From assembly GCF_022095675.1 (NCBI RefSeq), contig NZ_JAHYSG010000001.1, forward strand, positions 303,711-367,710: a stretch of DNA of 64,000 bases, given 5' to 3'. The position numbers and the translations under genes were made by a program. Positions 24,430 to 32,653 of the stretch are shown piece after piece (within the stretch, counting starts at the first letter, position 1; every line of letters begins with the position of its first letter). This DNA is from Dactylosporangium sp. AC04546 (lineage in GTDB: Bacteria > Actinomycetota > Actinomycetes > Mycobacteriales > Micromonosporaceae). The notes beneath the pieces were generated by a model that saw only the letters and a program-made list of their open reading frames with translations, did not search any database and had not been told where the DNA came from.

Positions 24430-26034
24430 GTGACGAGCCCGAGCACTACCGCGACCACTGTTGACGGTGTCTTCCGCGAGCGGCTGGCCGCCGAACCCGA
24501 CCGGCCGTTCGTCGCCTGCGGCGCCGGCTGGCTCACCTTCGCCGAGCTCGACGAACGCACCGACCGGTTGGCCACCGGCCTGGCCCGGCTCGGCGTGCGG
24601 CGCGGCGACCACATCGCCACGCTGCTGCCCAACCGCATCGAGACGGTGGAGCTGCTGCTCGCCGTGGCCAAGCTGGGCGCCGTGCAGGTTCCGCTGAACT
24701 ACTTCCTGAAGGGCGACTTCCTGGAGTACCAGCTGATCGACTGCGGCGCGAAGGTCCTCGTCGCCGACGGCCCCGGCCATGCGGCGGCCGCGCCGCTGCT
24801 CGACCGCACGGGCGTCGTCGAGCGCGTGTGCGTCGACGCCGTCGAACCGGGCGGCGTCGCCTACGCGGACCTGCTGACCGAACGCACGACGTTCGAGCCG
24901 TCGGCACGCCCAGCTGACCTGTTCACCATCATGTACACCTCGGGCACGACGGCGGCGGCGAAGGGCTGCATGCTCAGCACCGGCTACTTCGTCGCGGTCG
25001 GCCGGGCGTACGGGATGCGCAACTGGGTGGTGCCCGGCGACCGGATGTACACCGGGTTCCCGATGTTCCACACCAGCGGCCAGATGGTGGCGTTCATGAG
25101 TGCGCTGGTCAACGGCGCGTCGATCGGCATCGCGCCGGAGTTCCACGCGTCGAGCTTCATGCGGGAGGCCGCGGAGATGGACGCCACGATGCTCGTCGGT
25201 GTCGGCGTCATGGCCAACATGATCCTGGAGCAGCCGCCCAGGGAGGACGACGGCGCGCACCCGTTCCGGCTGGCCTCCTGGGTACCGCTGCCCGAGGAGC
25301 GGCAGCGGGAGTTCGAGACGCGGTTCTCCACCCCGGTCATGTCCGAGGGCTACGGGCAGACCGAGTGCGTGCCGGTGACCAACAGCGACCCCTACGGCGT
25401 CCGCAAGCGCTCGTCGTCCGGCCAGGTCTCGCCGCTGCTGGAGGCCAGGATCGTCGACGACGACGGCAATGAGGTGCCGACCGGCGAATCCGGCGAGATC
25501 GTCGTGCGCCCGACGGTGCCCAACGCGATGTACAGCGGCTACTGGAACAAGCCGGAGAGCACCGTCGAGGCGTGGAAGGACCTGTGGCACCACACCGGCG
25601 ACTTCGGCCGGATGGACGCCGACGGCATCATCACGTTCGTCGACCGCAAGAAGGACGTGCTGCGCCGGCGCGGCGAGAACGTCTCGTCGCTGGCCCTGGA
25701 GAACGTGATCCGCCAGCACCCGGCGGTCGCCGACGTCGCGGTGTGCGGCCTGCCGTCGAAGCTCGGCGACGACGACATCAAGGCGTGCGTCGTGCTGGCC
25801 GCCGGCGCGTCGCTGACCGCGGCGGAGTTCTTCGCGTTCGTCGAGGAGCGGGTGCCGTACTTCGCCGTCCCGCGCTACGTCGACATCCGCGCCGGGCTGC
25901 CGACCAACGCGTTGGGCCGGGTGATGAAGCACGTGCTGCGGGACGAAGGGGTACCGCCGGACACGTGGGACCTGCCGAGCCAGGGCCTCGTCGCCCGCCG
26001 CACCGACCGCCGCACCACGGCGGCCGCCCAGTGA
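24430..26034 (+). CDS. CaiC-like acyl-CoA ligase, paralogue of 21667-23256, also lacking the A10 lysine
   Basis: 534-residue AMP-binding protein, an evident in-cluster duplicate of the 21667 gene (shared LLPNRIETVELL-type start region, LNYFLKGDFLEYQL, VDRKKDVLRRRGENVSS). The P-loop is altered to MYTSGTTAAAKG, with Ala-Ala-Ala before the lysine, and the A10 segment is LPTNALGRVMKH with Arg for Lys. Both changes suggest altered adenylation chemistry. GTG at 24430 has GAGGAAGGAAGC upstream; an in-frame ATG at 24391 would overlap the racemase and is less likely. The crotonase gene that follows overlaps its stop (GTGA). Confidence 0.9.
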   Translation: MTSPSTTATTVDGVFRERLAAEPDRPFVACGAGWLTFAELDERTDRLATGLARLGVRRGDHIATLLPNRIETVELLLAVAKLGAVQVPLNYFLKGDFLEYQLIDCGAKVLVADGPGHAAAAPLLDRTGVVERVCVDAVEPGGVAYADLLTERTTFEPSARPADLFTIMYTSGTTAAAKGCMLSTGYFVAVGRAYGMRNWVVPGDRMYTGFPMFHTSGQMVAFMSALVNGASIGIAPEFHASSFMREAAEMDATMLVGVGVMANMILEQPPREDDGAHPFRLASWVPLPEERQREFETRFSTPVMSEGYGQTECVPVTNSDPYGVRKRSSSGQVSPLLEARIVDDDGNEVPTGESGEIVVRPTVPNAMYSGYWNKPESTVEAWKDLWHHTGDFGRMDADGIITFVDRKKDVLRRRGENVSSLALENVIRQHPAVADVAVCGLPSKLGDDDIKACVVLAAGASLTAAEFFAFVEERVPYFAVPRYVDIRAGLPTNALGRVMKHVLRDEGVPPDTWDLPSQGLVARRTDRRTTAAAQ

Positions 26035-26876
26035 CCGGCGGCGACGTGCTGGTCGAACGGCACGACGGGGTCCTGCTCGTGCGGCTCAACCGGCCGCAGC
26101 GGCACAACGCCATCGGCGGCACCATGCTGCGCGACCTCGCCGCCGCCTTCGACGAGGCCGGCCGCGACGACGCCGTCCGGGTCGTCGTCACGATCGGCGT
26201 CGGCGCCGCGTTCTGCGTCGGCGCGGACGTGGCGGACTTCGATCGGGTCCGTCACCTGCCGGCCCGGGAGCTGCTGGTCAGTGACCTCATCGGCGGCGAG
26301 AAGGGCCTGCCGGCGCGGTCACCGGCCGACGTGCCGGCCGAGGAGCTGGGCAACGCCGGCCGCTGGGCGCTGCGGATGTGGGCGCTGGAGAAGCCCACGA
26401 TCGCCGCGGTGAACGGCGCGGCGGTCGGCGGCGGGTTCGGCATCGCGCTGCTGCACGACATCCGGCTGGCCGCGTCGACGGCCCGGCTGGGCACCGGTTT
26501 CGCGGCCGCCGGCCTCGCGCCCGAGCTCGGCATCAGCCACCTGCTGCCGCGCGTGGCCGGTTACGCCGCCGCGGCCGAGCTCTTGCTGACCGGCCGGTTG
26601 GTCGACGCCGCCGAGGCGCGCGAGCTCCAGCTCGTGTCCGGCGTGGTCCCGGACGAGGAACTGCTGGAGCGGGCGATGGAGCTGGCCGGGCGGATCGCGT
26701 CCGGTCCGCCGCTCGGCGCCCGGCTGACCAAGCGCCTGCTGCGCCGGTCCGCCGCCGCCGAGCTCGAGGCGCAGCTGCGCGCGGAGTACACCGCCCAGGT
26801 CACACTCTTCGACCACCCGGAGACCCGCGCCGCGATGGACCGCCTGGCCCAGCGCGTCATGCGCCGCCGTGACTGA
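26031..26876 (+). CDS. Crotonase-fold enzyme lacking both classical glutamates
   Basis: 281-residue enoyl-CoA hydratase/isomerase-family protein. NRPQRHNAIGG (20-30) and the oxyanion segment AFCVGADVADF (60-70) are typical, and there is an insertion of about 25 residues (KGLPARSPADVPAEELG) before the core VNGAAVGGGFGIAL. By eye Gly137 and Phe157 replace rat Glu144 and Glu164, the same Phe substitution seen in the other two crotonases of this cluster. PELGISHLLPR later in the chain supplies another acid (Glu165). Function may be isomerisation or C-C hydrolysis. GTG at 26031 overlaps the ligase stop; this is the last gene of the hyuA-led operon. Confidence 0.88.
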   Translation: MTGGDVLVERHDGVLLVRLNRPQRHNAIGGTMLRDLAAAFDEAGRDDAVRVVVTIGVGAAFCVGADVADFDRVRHLPARELLVSDLIGGEKGLPARSPADVPAEELGNAGRWALRMWALEKPTIAAVNGAAVGGGFGIALLHDIRLAASTARLGTGFAAAGLAPELGISHLLPRVAGYAAAAELLLTGRLVDAAEARELQLVSGVVPDEELLERAMELAGRIASGPPLGARLTKRLLRRSAAAELEAQLRAEYTAQVTLFDHPETRAAMDRLAQRVMRRRD

Positions 26877-26894
26877 CATGGGCTTCCGGGTTTC

Positions 26895-26935
26895 CCCACC
26901 AAGCGGTTGACTACGACCAGCGGCCCGCATAATGT
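26895..26935 (+). promoter_or_regulatory. Operator with overlapping -35 and -10 before the dehydrogenase pair
   Basis: CCCACCAAGCGGTTGA (26895-26910) matches the cluster palindrome with two changes. Its end overlaps TTGACT (26907-26912), a good -35; TAATGT (26930-26935) lies 17 bp further. The GTG at 26942 is 6 bp beyond the -10, so the mRNA may be leaderless and a repressor bound here would block RNA polymerase. Confidence 0.65.
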
Positions 26936-26941
26936 CGGTGC

Positions 26942-28111
26942 GTGAAGACCGTGTTGGGCGATGAGCAGTTGAAGTTCCTGACCGAGCTGCGGACCTACCT
27001 CGACGGTCTGGATCCGCAGCTCGTCGAGGCGACCCGGATCGAGAACATCGACGACCCGATGCAGCCGCGCGAGCACGGGCGGCGGTTCCTGCGCCGGCTC
27101 GGTGCCGACGGCTGGCTCGGCGTGTCGTGGCCCCGGGAGTACGGCGGGCAGGGCCGCACCGCGATCGAGAGCTGGCTGCTGGCCGAGGAGCTCTACAGCC
27201 GCCGCCTGCCCAACGGCCTGCTGACGCTCAACGCGATCGGGCCGACGCTCATGATCGTGGGCACCGACGAGCAGAAGGCCGAGTTCCTGCCGCGGATCCG
27301 GGCCGGCGAGCTGGAGTTCGCCATCGGCTACAGCGAACCGGACGCGGGCAGCGACCTCGCGTCGCTGCGCACCCGGGCCGTGCGCGACGGCGACGAGTAC
27401 GTCGTCAACGGGCAGAAGATCTGGACCACCGGCGCGTCGGTGGCGACCCACATCTGGCTCGCCGTTCGCACCGGCGCGCCGCAGGACCGTCATCGCGGGG
27501 TGAGCATCTTCATCACCCCGATGGACACGCCCGGCATCACGATCACGCCGATCATCACCCAGGGCGGCGAGCGGACCAACGCGGTCTTCCTCGACAACGT
27601 CCGGATCCCGGTCCGCTCGCGGATCGGCGCCGAGAACGACGGCTGGTCGGCGCTCGTCACGGCACTGAACTTCGAGCGGATGTTCTACCACAACGAGCCG
27701 CGCTGGGAGCTGCGCCAGCTGACCGACTGGGCCGCCGCGGCAGGCCTGCTGGAGGGGGACAGCGCCGCGGCGCACGAGCTGCAGGCGGTCGTCGGCGAGC
27801 ACGCGGTGGACGTGGAGATCTGCCGGCTGTTCGCCCAGCGGGGGGCGCGGATGCTCGCCGAGGGCCGGGTCCCGCACGCCGAGGCGTCGGTGAACAAGAT
27901 CTGGTGGGGCGAGCTGCGGCAGCGCATCTGCGACACCGGCCTGGACCTGATCGGTGAGGACGGCACGATCGCCACCGGCTCGCCGCACGCCCCGGCGCAC
28001 GGACACCTGGAGCACGGCCTGCGCTCGTCGCCGGTGTGGCGGTTCGGCGGCGGCACCAACGAGATCCAGCTGGACATTATCGCGACGCGCGGTCTGGGGA
28101 TGCCACGATGA
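26942..28111 (+). CDS. Acyl-CoA dehydrogenase, catalytic subunit of a probable heteromeric pair
   Basis: 389-residue acyl-CoA dehydrogenase. FAIGYSEPDAGSD and the C-terminal FGGGTNEIQ with Glu374 as catalytic base mark it as the active subunit. It overlaps the next gene (ATGA), which encodes a related but base-less protein; in steroid catabolism such pairs (for example FadE28-FadE29) form alpha2beta2 enzymes acting on bulky side chains. GTG at 26942 fits a possible leaderless transcript from the promoter at 26907-26935. It heads a four-gene operon with the second subunit, an SDR and an unknown protein, controlled by its own copy of the operator. Confidence 0.93.
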   Translation: MKTVLGDEQLKFLTELRTYLDGLDPQLVEATRIENIDDPMQPREHGRRFLRRLGADGWLGVSWPREYGGQGRTAIESWLLAEELYSRRLPNGLLTLNAIGPTLMIVGTDEQKAEFLPRIRAGELEFAIGYSEPDAGSDLASLRTRAVRDGDEYVVNGQKIWTTGASVATHIWLAVRTGAPQDRHRGVSIFITPMDTPGITITPIITQGGERTNAVFLDNVRIPVRSRIGAENDGWSALVTALNFERMFYHNEPRWELRQLTDWAAAAGLLEGDSAAAHELQAVVGEHAVDVEICRLFAQRGARMLAEGRVPHAEASVNKIWWGELRQRICDTGLDLIGEDGTIATGSPHAPAHGHLEHGLRSSPVWRFGGGTNEIQLDIIATRGLGMPR

Positions 28112-29220
28112 TCGACACCGACCTGACCGACGACGAGGCGCTGCTGGCCAAGACGACCCGCGCCTACTTCGCCGACTTCGTCGACAACACCTACCTCAAC
28201 GCCCAGCAAGAGTCGCCCGACGGCTACGAGACCCGGCGCTGGCAACAGATGTGCGAGCTCGGCTGGACCGGCATCGACCTGCCCGAGCGGGTCGGCGGGG
28301 CCGGCGGGACGTTGGCGGAGGCCGGCGTCGTCGCGCGCGAGGCCGGGCGGGCGGCCTTCGCGTCGCCGTTGCTGTCGACCATGCGTGCGGGCACCGTGCT
28401 CGCCACGCTGGGTCGCGCTGTCTTCGACGACGCCCTCACCCGGATCGCCGCGGGATCGCCCGCCGCCCTCGTGGCTCCCGCCGACAGCCCGGTGCAGGCC
28501 GAGGCGACCGGCGACGGCGCATACCGGCTCGCCGGCCCCGCCGTCACGGTCGAGTGGCTGGAGCCCAGCGACGATGTCGTGCTGCTGCTGCCGGTGGCCG
28601 GCGGCGACGGCTGGCTGTGCGCGCTCCTGCGCGGCGCCGACCTGCGCGCGCGGGCCGAGGCGGTGCCCAGCATCGACAACGAACGTATCGCCCGGGTCGA
28701 CCTCGAGGGCCTCACGCTCGCGCCGGCCGACGTGGCGCTCGACGTGGTCGACGCCCGCACGGCCCGCTACGCACTCGCGCGGGCGAACCTACTGCGGGCC
28801 AGCGCGATGGTCGGCGGGTGTGAGGCGGTCCTGGAGCGCAGTGTGCAGTACGCCACCGAGCGGGTGCAGTTCGGTCAGCCGATCGGCGCCTTCCAGGCGG
28901 TACGCCATCATCTGGGAAGAATGATGATCGCGCGGGACGCGGCCCGGCTGGCGTGCAACGACGCCCTGACGCGGGCCCGGCCCGGCGCCGACGAGTCCGC
29001 GATCGCCGCGGTGGCGCTGTTCGCCGCCGGCCGGTCCTACGTCGAGATCGTCCTCACCGCGGCCCAGATCCACGGCGGCGTCGGCACCACCACCGAGCAC
29101 GTCCTGCACCACCACTTCCTGCGGGCCAAGGCGATGCAGCTGCGCGGCGGCAAGCGCGCCAACCGGCTCCGCGAGATCCACCAGGCGCTGGTCGTCCGGC
29201 GCGAGGGCAGCCTGTGGTGA
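28108..29220 (+). CDS. Acyl-CoA dehydrogenase-like partner subunit
   Basis: 370-residue protein with the acyl-CoA dehydrogenase fold. The N-terminal domain (LGWTGIDLPERVGGAGG) and C-terminal helical domain (ERVQFGQPIGAFQAVRHHLG, QIHGGVGTTTEHVLHH) are recognisable, but the middle FAD/substrate motif and the C-terminal catalytic Glu are missing. This is the pattern of non-catalytic or half-active subunits in heteromeric steroid dehydrogenases. Start at 28108 overlaps the stop of the catalytic subunit gene, ensuring equal synthesis. Best read as its structural partner, contributing part of the FAD site. Confidence 0.9.
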   Translation: MIDTDLTDDEALLAKTTRAYFADFVDNTYLNAQQESPDGYETRRWQQMCELGWTGIDLPERVGGAGGTLAEAGVVAREAGRAAFASPLLSTMRAGTVLATLGRAVFDDALTRIAAGSPAALVAPADSPVQAEATGDGAYRLAGPAVTVEWLEPSDDVVLLLPVAGGDGWLCALLRGADLRARAEAVPSIDNERIARVDLEGLTLAPADVALDVVDARTARYALARANLLRASAMVGGCEAVLERSVQYATERVQFGQPIGAFQAVRHHLGRMMIARDAARLACNDALTRARPGADESAIAAVALFAAGRSYVEIVLTAAQIHGGVGTTTEHVLHHHFLRAKAMQLRGGKRANRLREIHQALVVRREGSLW

Positions 29221-29260
29221 CCGGCCTGACGGTCGGCCAGTGCATCGATGCGGTAGCCCG

Positions 29261-30049
29261 GTGATCGCGCGCGGACGCGTCGCGGTCGTCACCGGGGGAG
29301 GCCGCGGCCTGGGCCGCGCCACCGCCATGCGCCTCGCCGCCGAGGGCGCCGACGTCGCGGTCCTGGCCCGCTCGACCGGCGAGATCGACGCGGTCGCCGG
29401 CGAGCTGCGGGCGGCCGGCGTTCAGGCGCTCGGGCTGCCCGTGGACGTCACGTCCACAGTGGAGGTCGACCGGGCCCGGGAACAGGTCCTGGAGCGGTTC
29501 GGCCGGGTCGACATCGTCGTCAACAACGCCGGAACCCTGCTGTACCGGCCGCTCGTCCCGCTGCCGGGCAAGGAGCACGCCTATCCGGGGTTCGACCGGG
29601 CGGTGAGCGACGACGAGTGGGACGCCGTCATGGCGGTCCACGTCGGTGGTGCCGTGCGGATGCTGCGCGCGTTCGGCCCCGACCTGCTGGCCCGAGGCTA
29701 CGGCCGGGTCGTCAACGTGGTGTCCAACGTGGTCCGGCGCAGCATGCCGTACTGCAGCGTGTACGACACCGCGAAGGGCGCGCTGGTCCAGCTGACCCGG
29801 TCCCTGGCGCGTGAATGGGCACCGTACGGGATCACCGTCAACGCCGTCGCCGCCGGGCACTTCGAGACGGCGATGACGCGGGCGCAGTTCGAGGACGAGG
29901 CGGCCCTGCAGCACCTGCTGCGCCGGGTGCCGGCCCGCCGCGCCGGCGAGACCGGCGAGTTCGCGGCGCTGGTGGCCCACCTCTGCGGTGAGGATGCCGG
30001 GTTCGTCACCGGCGAGACGGTTGGGATTGACGGGGGTGAGTCGTTGTGA
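29261..30049 (+). CDS. SDR family dehydrogenase/reductase
   Basis: Classical short-chain dehydrogenase/reductase, 262 residues, with nucleotide motif TGGGRGLG, NNAG in DIVVNNAGTLLY, and active-site Ser plus YDTAK. The C-terminus (GFVTGETVGIDGG) is typical. An unusual insertion (PLPGKEHAYPGFDRAVSDDEW) lies between the NNAG strand and the next helix. It probably oxidises a hydroxyl on the ring or side chain. Two GTG codons are possible starts (29261 or 29240); neither has a strong ribosome site, and 29261 gives the more usual N-terminus. It follows the dehydrogenase pair by 40 bp and overlaps the next gene (GTGA). Confidence 0.9.
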   Translation: MIARGRVAVVTGGGRGLGRATAMRLAAEGADVAVLARSTGEIDAVAGELRAAGVQALGLPVDVTSTVEVDRAREQVLERFGRVDIVVNNAGTLLYRPLVPLPGKEHAYPGFDRAVSDDEWDAVMAVHVGGAVRMLRAFGPDLLARGYGRVVNVVSNVVRRSMPYCSVYDTAKGALVQLTRSLAREWAPYGITVNAVAAGHFETAMTRAQFEDEAALQHLLRRVPARRAGETGEFAALVAHLCGEDAGFVTGETVGIDGGESL

Positions 30050-30831
30050 CCGGCAGTGAGCTGGTGTTCATGTGCGCCGACACCGGCGCCGTGGTCTGCG
30101 TGGGCGGCGGGGGCGCGGCGGCACGGGTGCTGGTCTTCCTGCCGACGGGGGAGACGTTCTGGGCCACCGGCGCCCAGGTGCGCCCGGACGCGGTGCGGGT
30201 GTCGGCGATGGCCGCGCTGTTCACCGCGCCGGCCCACATCGTGCCGGGCGAGCCGGTCACCGCGCGGCAGGTGCCGCTGAGCATCGCGTTGGCGCTGGAG
30301 CCGGCCGCCGTCGACCTGGCGCTGGCCGGCGACGGCCCGGAGCGGGTGACCGTCGTGCACGGCTCGGGCTCGATCGCCGTCGGCAGCGTGGTCTACCGCG
30401 TCGAGGGCGCCGGCTGGCTGAGCACGGCGGCCGGGCCCGTGGCGCAGCGGGCGCGGGCCGTTTTCCAGGACCGCTCGGCGACGTTCGCCGCCGAGCTCGG
30501 TGGTGCCGTCATGGTCAACACCGAGCTCCGCCGGGCGCCCGTGGCGGACCTCGCGGTCCGGGGTCAGGACCGGGTTCCGGTGTACCGCCTCAGCTGCGCC
30601 CTGGGTGGCCGCACGCCCCGGCTGGTGACCGGCGAGATCCGCGACACGATGCAGCACGTGACGTTCGTCGAGCCGGCACCGGACGGCGCCGGCTGGGTGT
30701 GGTGGAGCGCCGCCCCGTTCGTCTTCGTCCGGTCCGGCACCACGGGCCTGGGGCTGGTCGAGCGCACGACGCGGGCCGACTCGCCCCGCGAGCCGTTGGC
30801 GCCCGCCGGCGACCTGCCCGATCCGTACTGA
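30046..30831 (+). CDS. Hypothetical protein, probably beta-rich
   Basis: I do not recognise this 261-residue protein. It has no signal peptide and no membrane segments. The sequence alternates hydrophobic and polar residues in short runs (VYRVEGAGWLSTAAG, VMVNTELRRAPV, GWVWWSAAPFVFVR), consistent with a beta-sandwich or lipocalin-like fold. It starts at a GTG overlapping the SDR stop and ends the four-gene operon led by 26942, before a strong terminator. Its place in the regulon suggests a role in the same pathway, for example binding the hydrophobic substrate, but nothing in the sequence proves it. Confidence 0.7.
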   Translation: MTGSELVFMCADTGAVVCVGGGGAAARVLVFLPTGETFWATGAQVRPDAVRVSAMAALFTAPAHIVPGEPVTARQVPLSIALALEPAAVDLALAGDGPERVTVVHGSGSIAVGSVVYRVEGAGWLSTAAGPVAQRARAVFQDRSATFAAELGGAVMVNTELRRAPVADLAVRGQDRVPVYRLSCALGGRTPRLVTGEIRDTMQHVTFVEPAPDGAGWVWWSAAPFVFVRSGTTGLGLVERTTRADSPREPLAPAGDLPDPY

Positions 30832-30865
30832 CCCAGCTCGCCGCGCAACGAAGAGGCACAACGAA

Positions 30866-30894
30866 AAAGGCCAGGCCCACCGGGCCTGGCCTTT
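30866..30894. terminator. Strong bidirectional intrinsic terminator
   Basis: A perfect 13-bp stem (AAAGGCCAGGCCC, 30866-30878, with 30882-30894) and a 3-base loop, with A-run before and T-run after, lies between the convergent genes ending at 30831 (plus) and 30910 (minus). It should work in both directions. Confidence 0.9.
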
Positions 30895-30909
30895 CCTCGT
30901 GGGAGCCGC

Positions 30910-31926
30910 TCAGCTCGCGGCGGCGACCTCGGTGCTCGCGGTGTAGGGCTTGTCGGAGTAGAACTGGCGCGACCACCGGCGGAACCGCGCGTAGTGCTCC
31001 TCCTCGCCGCCGGCGAACGGCGGGTGCTCCACGTAGCGCTGGTTCTCCCAGATGGCGAAGTCGCGCCGGATCTGGCCCTTCTGGAACTCGATCATCCGTG
31101 CCGCGCGGCCGGTGGGCTCGGCGCCGCCGTCGGGCTGGCGGTTGACGGTGATGGTCTCGAACAGCTGCGAGTGCTCGGCGTCGACCGGGGTCGCGGCCGT
31201 GAGCTGGTTGGTGATGAAGTTGTCGAGCACGAAGCGCGCGTTGGACAGGCCCAGGCCCCACGCCTCGGTCTCGATCTCGCCGAAGACCGGGCCGTTCGGC
31301 GTCATCCAGGTCGCCTTCTTGCCGTGGCCGTACCAGAAGCCCACGCGGGTGTGCAGGTAGTGCTGGTCCTCCTTCCACAGCAACGGCTTGCCCGGCTGGC
31401 CGGCGCCGTGCACCCACATGAAGTGGTAGTAGTCGGGGGTGTTCTCCACCGGCGACTGGGGGATGATCTTCCTGATGCCGACGTGGTCGTGGACGATCGG
31501 GTAGTTGTGCTCGACGTCGGAGAACTCGGGGATCCCCGGCCACTCCCAGAACGGCTCGCGGCCGAAAGCGTCGTACCAGACCAGGATCAGCCCGTCGACC
31601 TCGCGGGTGACCCACCGGGTGATCTTCACCCGGCGGCGCTCACCGGGCGCGTACGGGATCTCCGCGAGCTCGCCGTCGGCCTGCCACAGCCAGCCGTGGA
31701 ACGGGCACTCGATGCACTCGCCCTTGACCGTGCCGCCGTAGCCGAGGTGCGCGCCGAGGTGCTGGCAGTACGCGTCGAGCAGGGAGACCTTTCCCTCCTC
31801 GGTGCGGAACATCACGAGATGCTGGTCGAAGTACATCGCGGGCCGAACGTCCCCGGGCTGCAACTCGGAGGAGTACCCGACCTGGTACCAGCCCGTCGGG
31901 AACACCGTGTAGGGCCAGTCCTTCAT
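30910..31926 (-). CDS. KshA-like Rieske non-heme iron oxygenase
   Basis: 338-residue oxygenase component. The Rieske 2Fe-2S ligands are in CQHLGAHLGYGG...CPFHGW, i.e. C-x-H and C-x2-H. The iron triad is probably the Asp and two His of NTPDYYHFMWVHG. Overall pattern, including IPYAP after the cluster and the C-terminal DFAIWENQ...RFRRWSRQFY, recalls 3-ketosteroid 9-alpha-hydroxylase KshA. A dedicated reductase (KshB) is not in the window. ATG at 31926 is chosen for its GGGAG site 7-8 bp upstream; a longer frame from 31980 would cover the operator. Transcribed alone from the operator at 31954. It should hydroxylate a polycyclic ring. Confidence 0.92.
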   Translation of the reverse strand: MKDWPYTVFPTGWYQVGYSSELQPGDVRPAMYFDQHLVMFRTEEGKVSLLDAYCQHLGAHLGYGGTVKGECIECPFHGWLWQADGELAEIPYAPGERRRVKITRWVTREVDGLILVWYDAFGREPFWEWPGIPEFSDVEHNYPIVHDHVGIRKIIPQSPVENTPDYYHFMWVHGAGQPGKPLLWKEDQHYLHTRVGFWYGHGKKATWMTPNGPVFGEIETEAWGLGLSNARFVLDNFITNQLTAATPVDAEHSQLFETITVNRQPDGGAEPTGRAARMIEFQKGQIRRDFAIWENQRYVEHPPFAGGEEEHYARFRRWSRQFYSDKPYTASTEVAAAS

Positions 31927-31953
31927 GCCGTTCTCCCATTCACTGAAGGATAA

Positions 31954-31969
31954 CCAACCATCTGGTTGG
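31954..31969. promoter_or_regulatory. CCAACCR-NN-YGGTTGG operator before the Rieske oxygenase
   Basis: CCAACCATCTGGTTGG is a perfect palindrome around its centre, 27 bp upstream of the ATG at 31926. On the minus strand TTATCC follows directly as a possible -10. The symmetry extends by one further base (A/T). Confidence 0.82.
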
Positions 31970-32011
31970 TATAAAACCACCCGCGCCGTGGTTCGTCAAC
32001 CGGCGCGATGC

Positions 32012-32653
32012 TCAGCGCTGGCCGGGCTGAAGGGCCAGGAACAGGCCGTCGGCCTCGGCGCACACCCGCTCGCCGTCGCGCAGAACCCCGGCCAGCCGGC
32101 GCTTGCGGCCGTCCTGCCCGAGCAGCCGTGCGTGGACCGTCAGCGGCCGCCCGACCGGCGTCAGGCTGCGGAACTCCACCCGCAGCGAGACGGTCCGCGA
32201 CGGTGGCCGGTCGTCGAGGTCGGACAGGCGACCGAGCGCCTCGTCGAAGAGCAGGGCGACCGCGCCGCCGTGCACGGCGTCGTTGCTGCCGGAGTGGAAC
32301 CGCCCGAACGTGACCTCGCCGACGATCTCGGTGGCGGTCCAGGAGACCAGCCGCAGCGGCGGGCTGAGCGTCTGCCCCCGGCCGGGCACGCGCAGGAGCT
32401 TGCCGTAGAGCTGTTCGTCGTCGGCGACGGTGTGCGCGGCGAGCAGTCGACGGGCGTCGGCCAGCAGCGCGGTGACCCGCGCCACCGCCTCCGCCGGCGG
32501 CGCGCTCGCGGCGGCCGCGTCCTGCAGATCGCGCAGCTCGTCGATCATCCCCGTCCAGCCGGCCGGGGCGCGGCCCGCCGCGCGGTCGCTCCACTGCTGC
32601 CAGAACGGCGCGAGCGGTACCCGGTCGTGCGCCGACCCCGGCGAGGGCGTCAC
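32012..32653 (-). CDS. PaaI-like hotdog-fold thioesterase
   Basis: 213-residue protein whose C-terminal half is a 4HBT/PaaI hotdog domain (GSNDAVHGGAVALLFDEALGRL, with the conserved HGG and Asp/Glu). An N-terminal helical region of about 75 residues precedes it. It likely hydrolyses acyl-CoA esters to free CoA that is tied up in dead-end intermediates. GTG at 32653 overlaps the stop of the thiolase gene (GTGA), so it is translated with it and controlled from the operator at 33820. Confidence 0.87.
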   Translation of the reverse strand: MTPSPGSAHDRVPLAPFWQQWSDRAAGRAPAGWTGMIDELRDLQDAAAASAPPAEAVARVTALLADARRLLAAHTVADDEQLYGKLLRVPGRGQTLSPPLRLVSWTATEIVGEVTFGRFHSGSNDAVHGGAVALLFDEALGRLSDLDDRPPSRTVSLRVEFRSLTPVGRPLTVHARLLGQDGRKRRLAGVLRDGERVCAEADGLFLALQPGQR

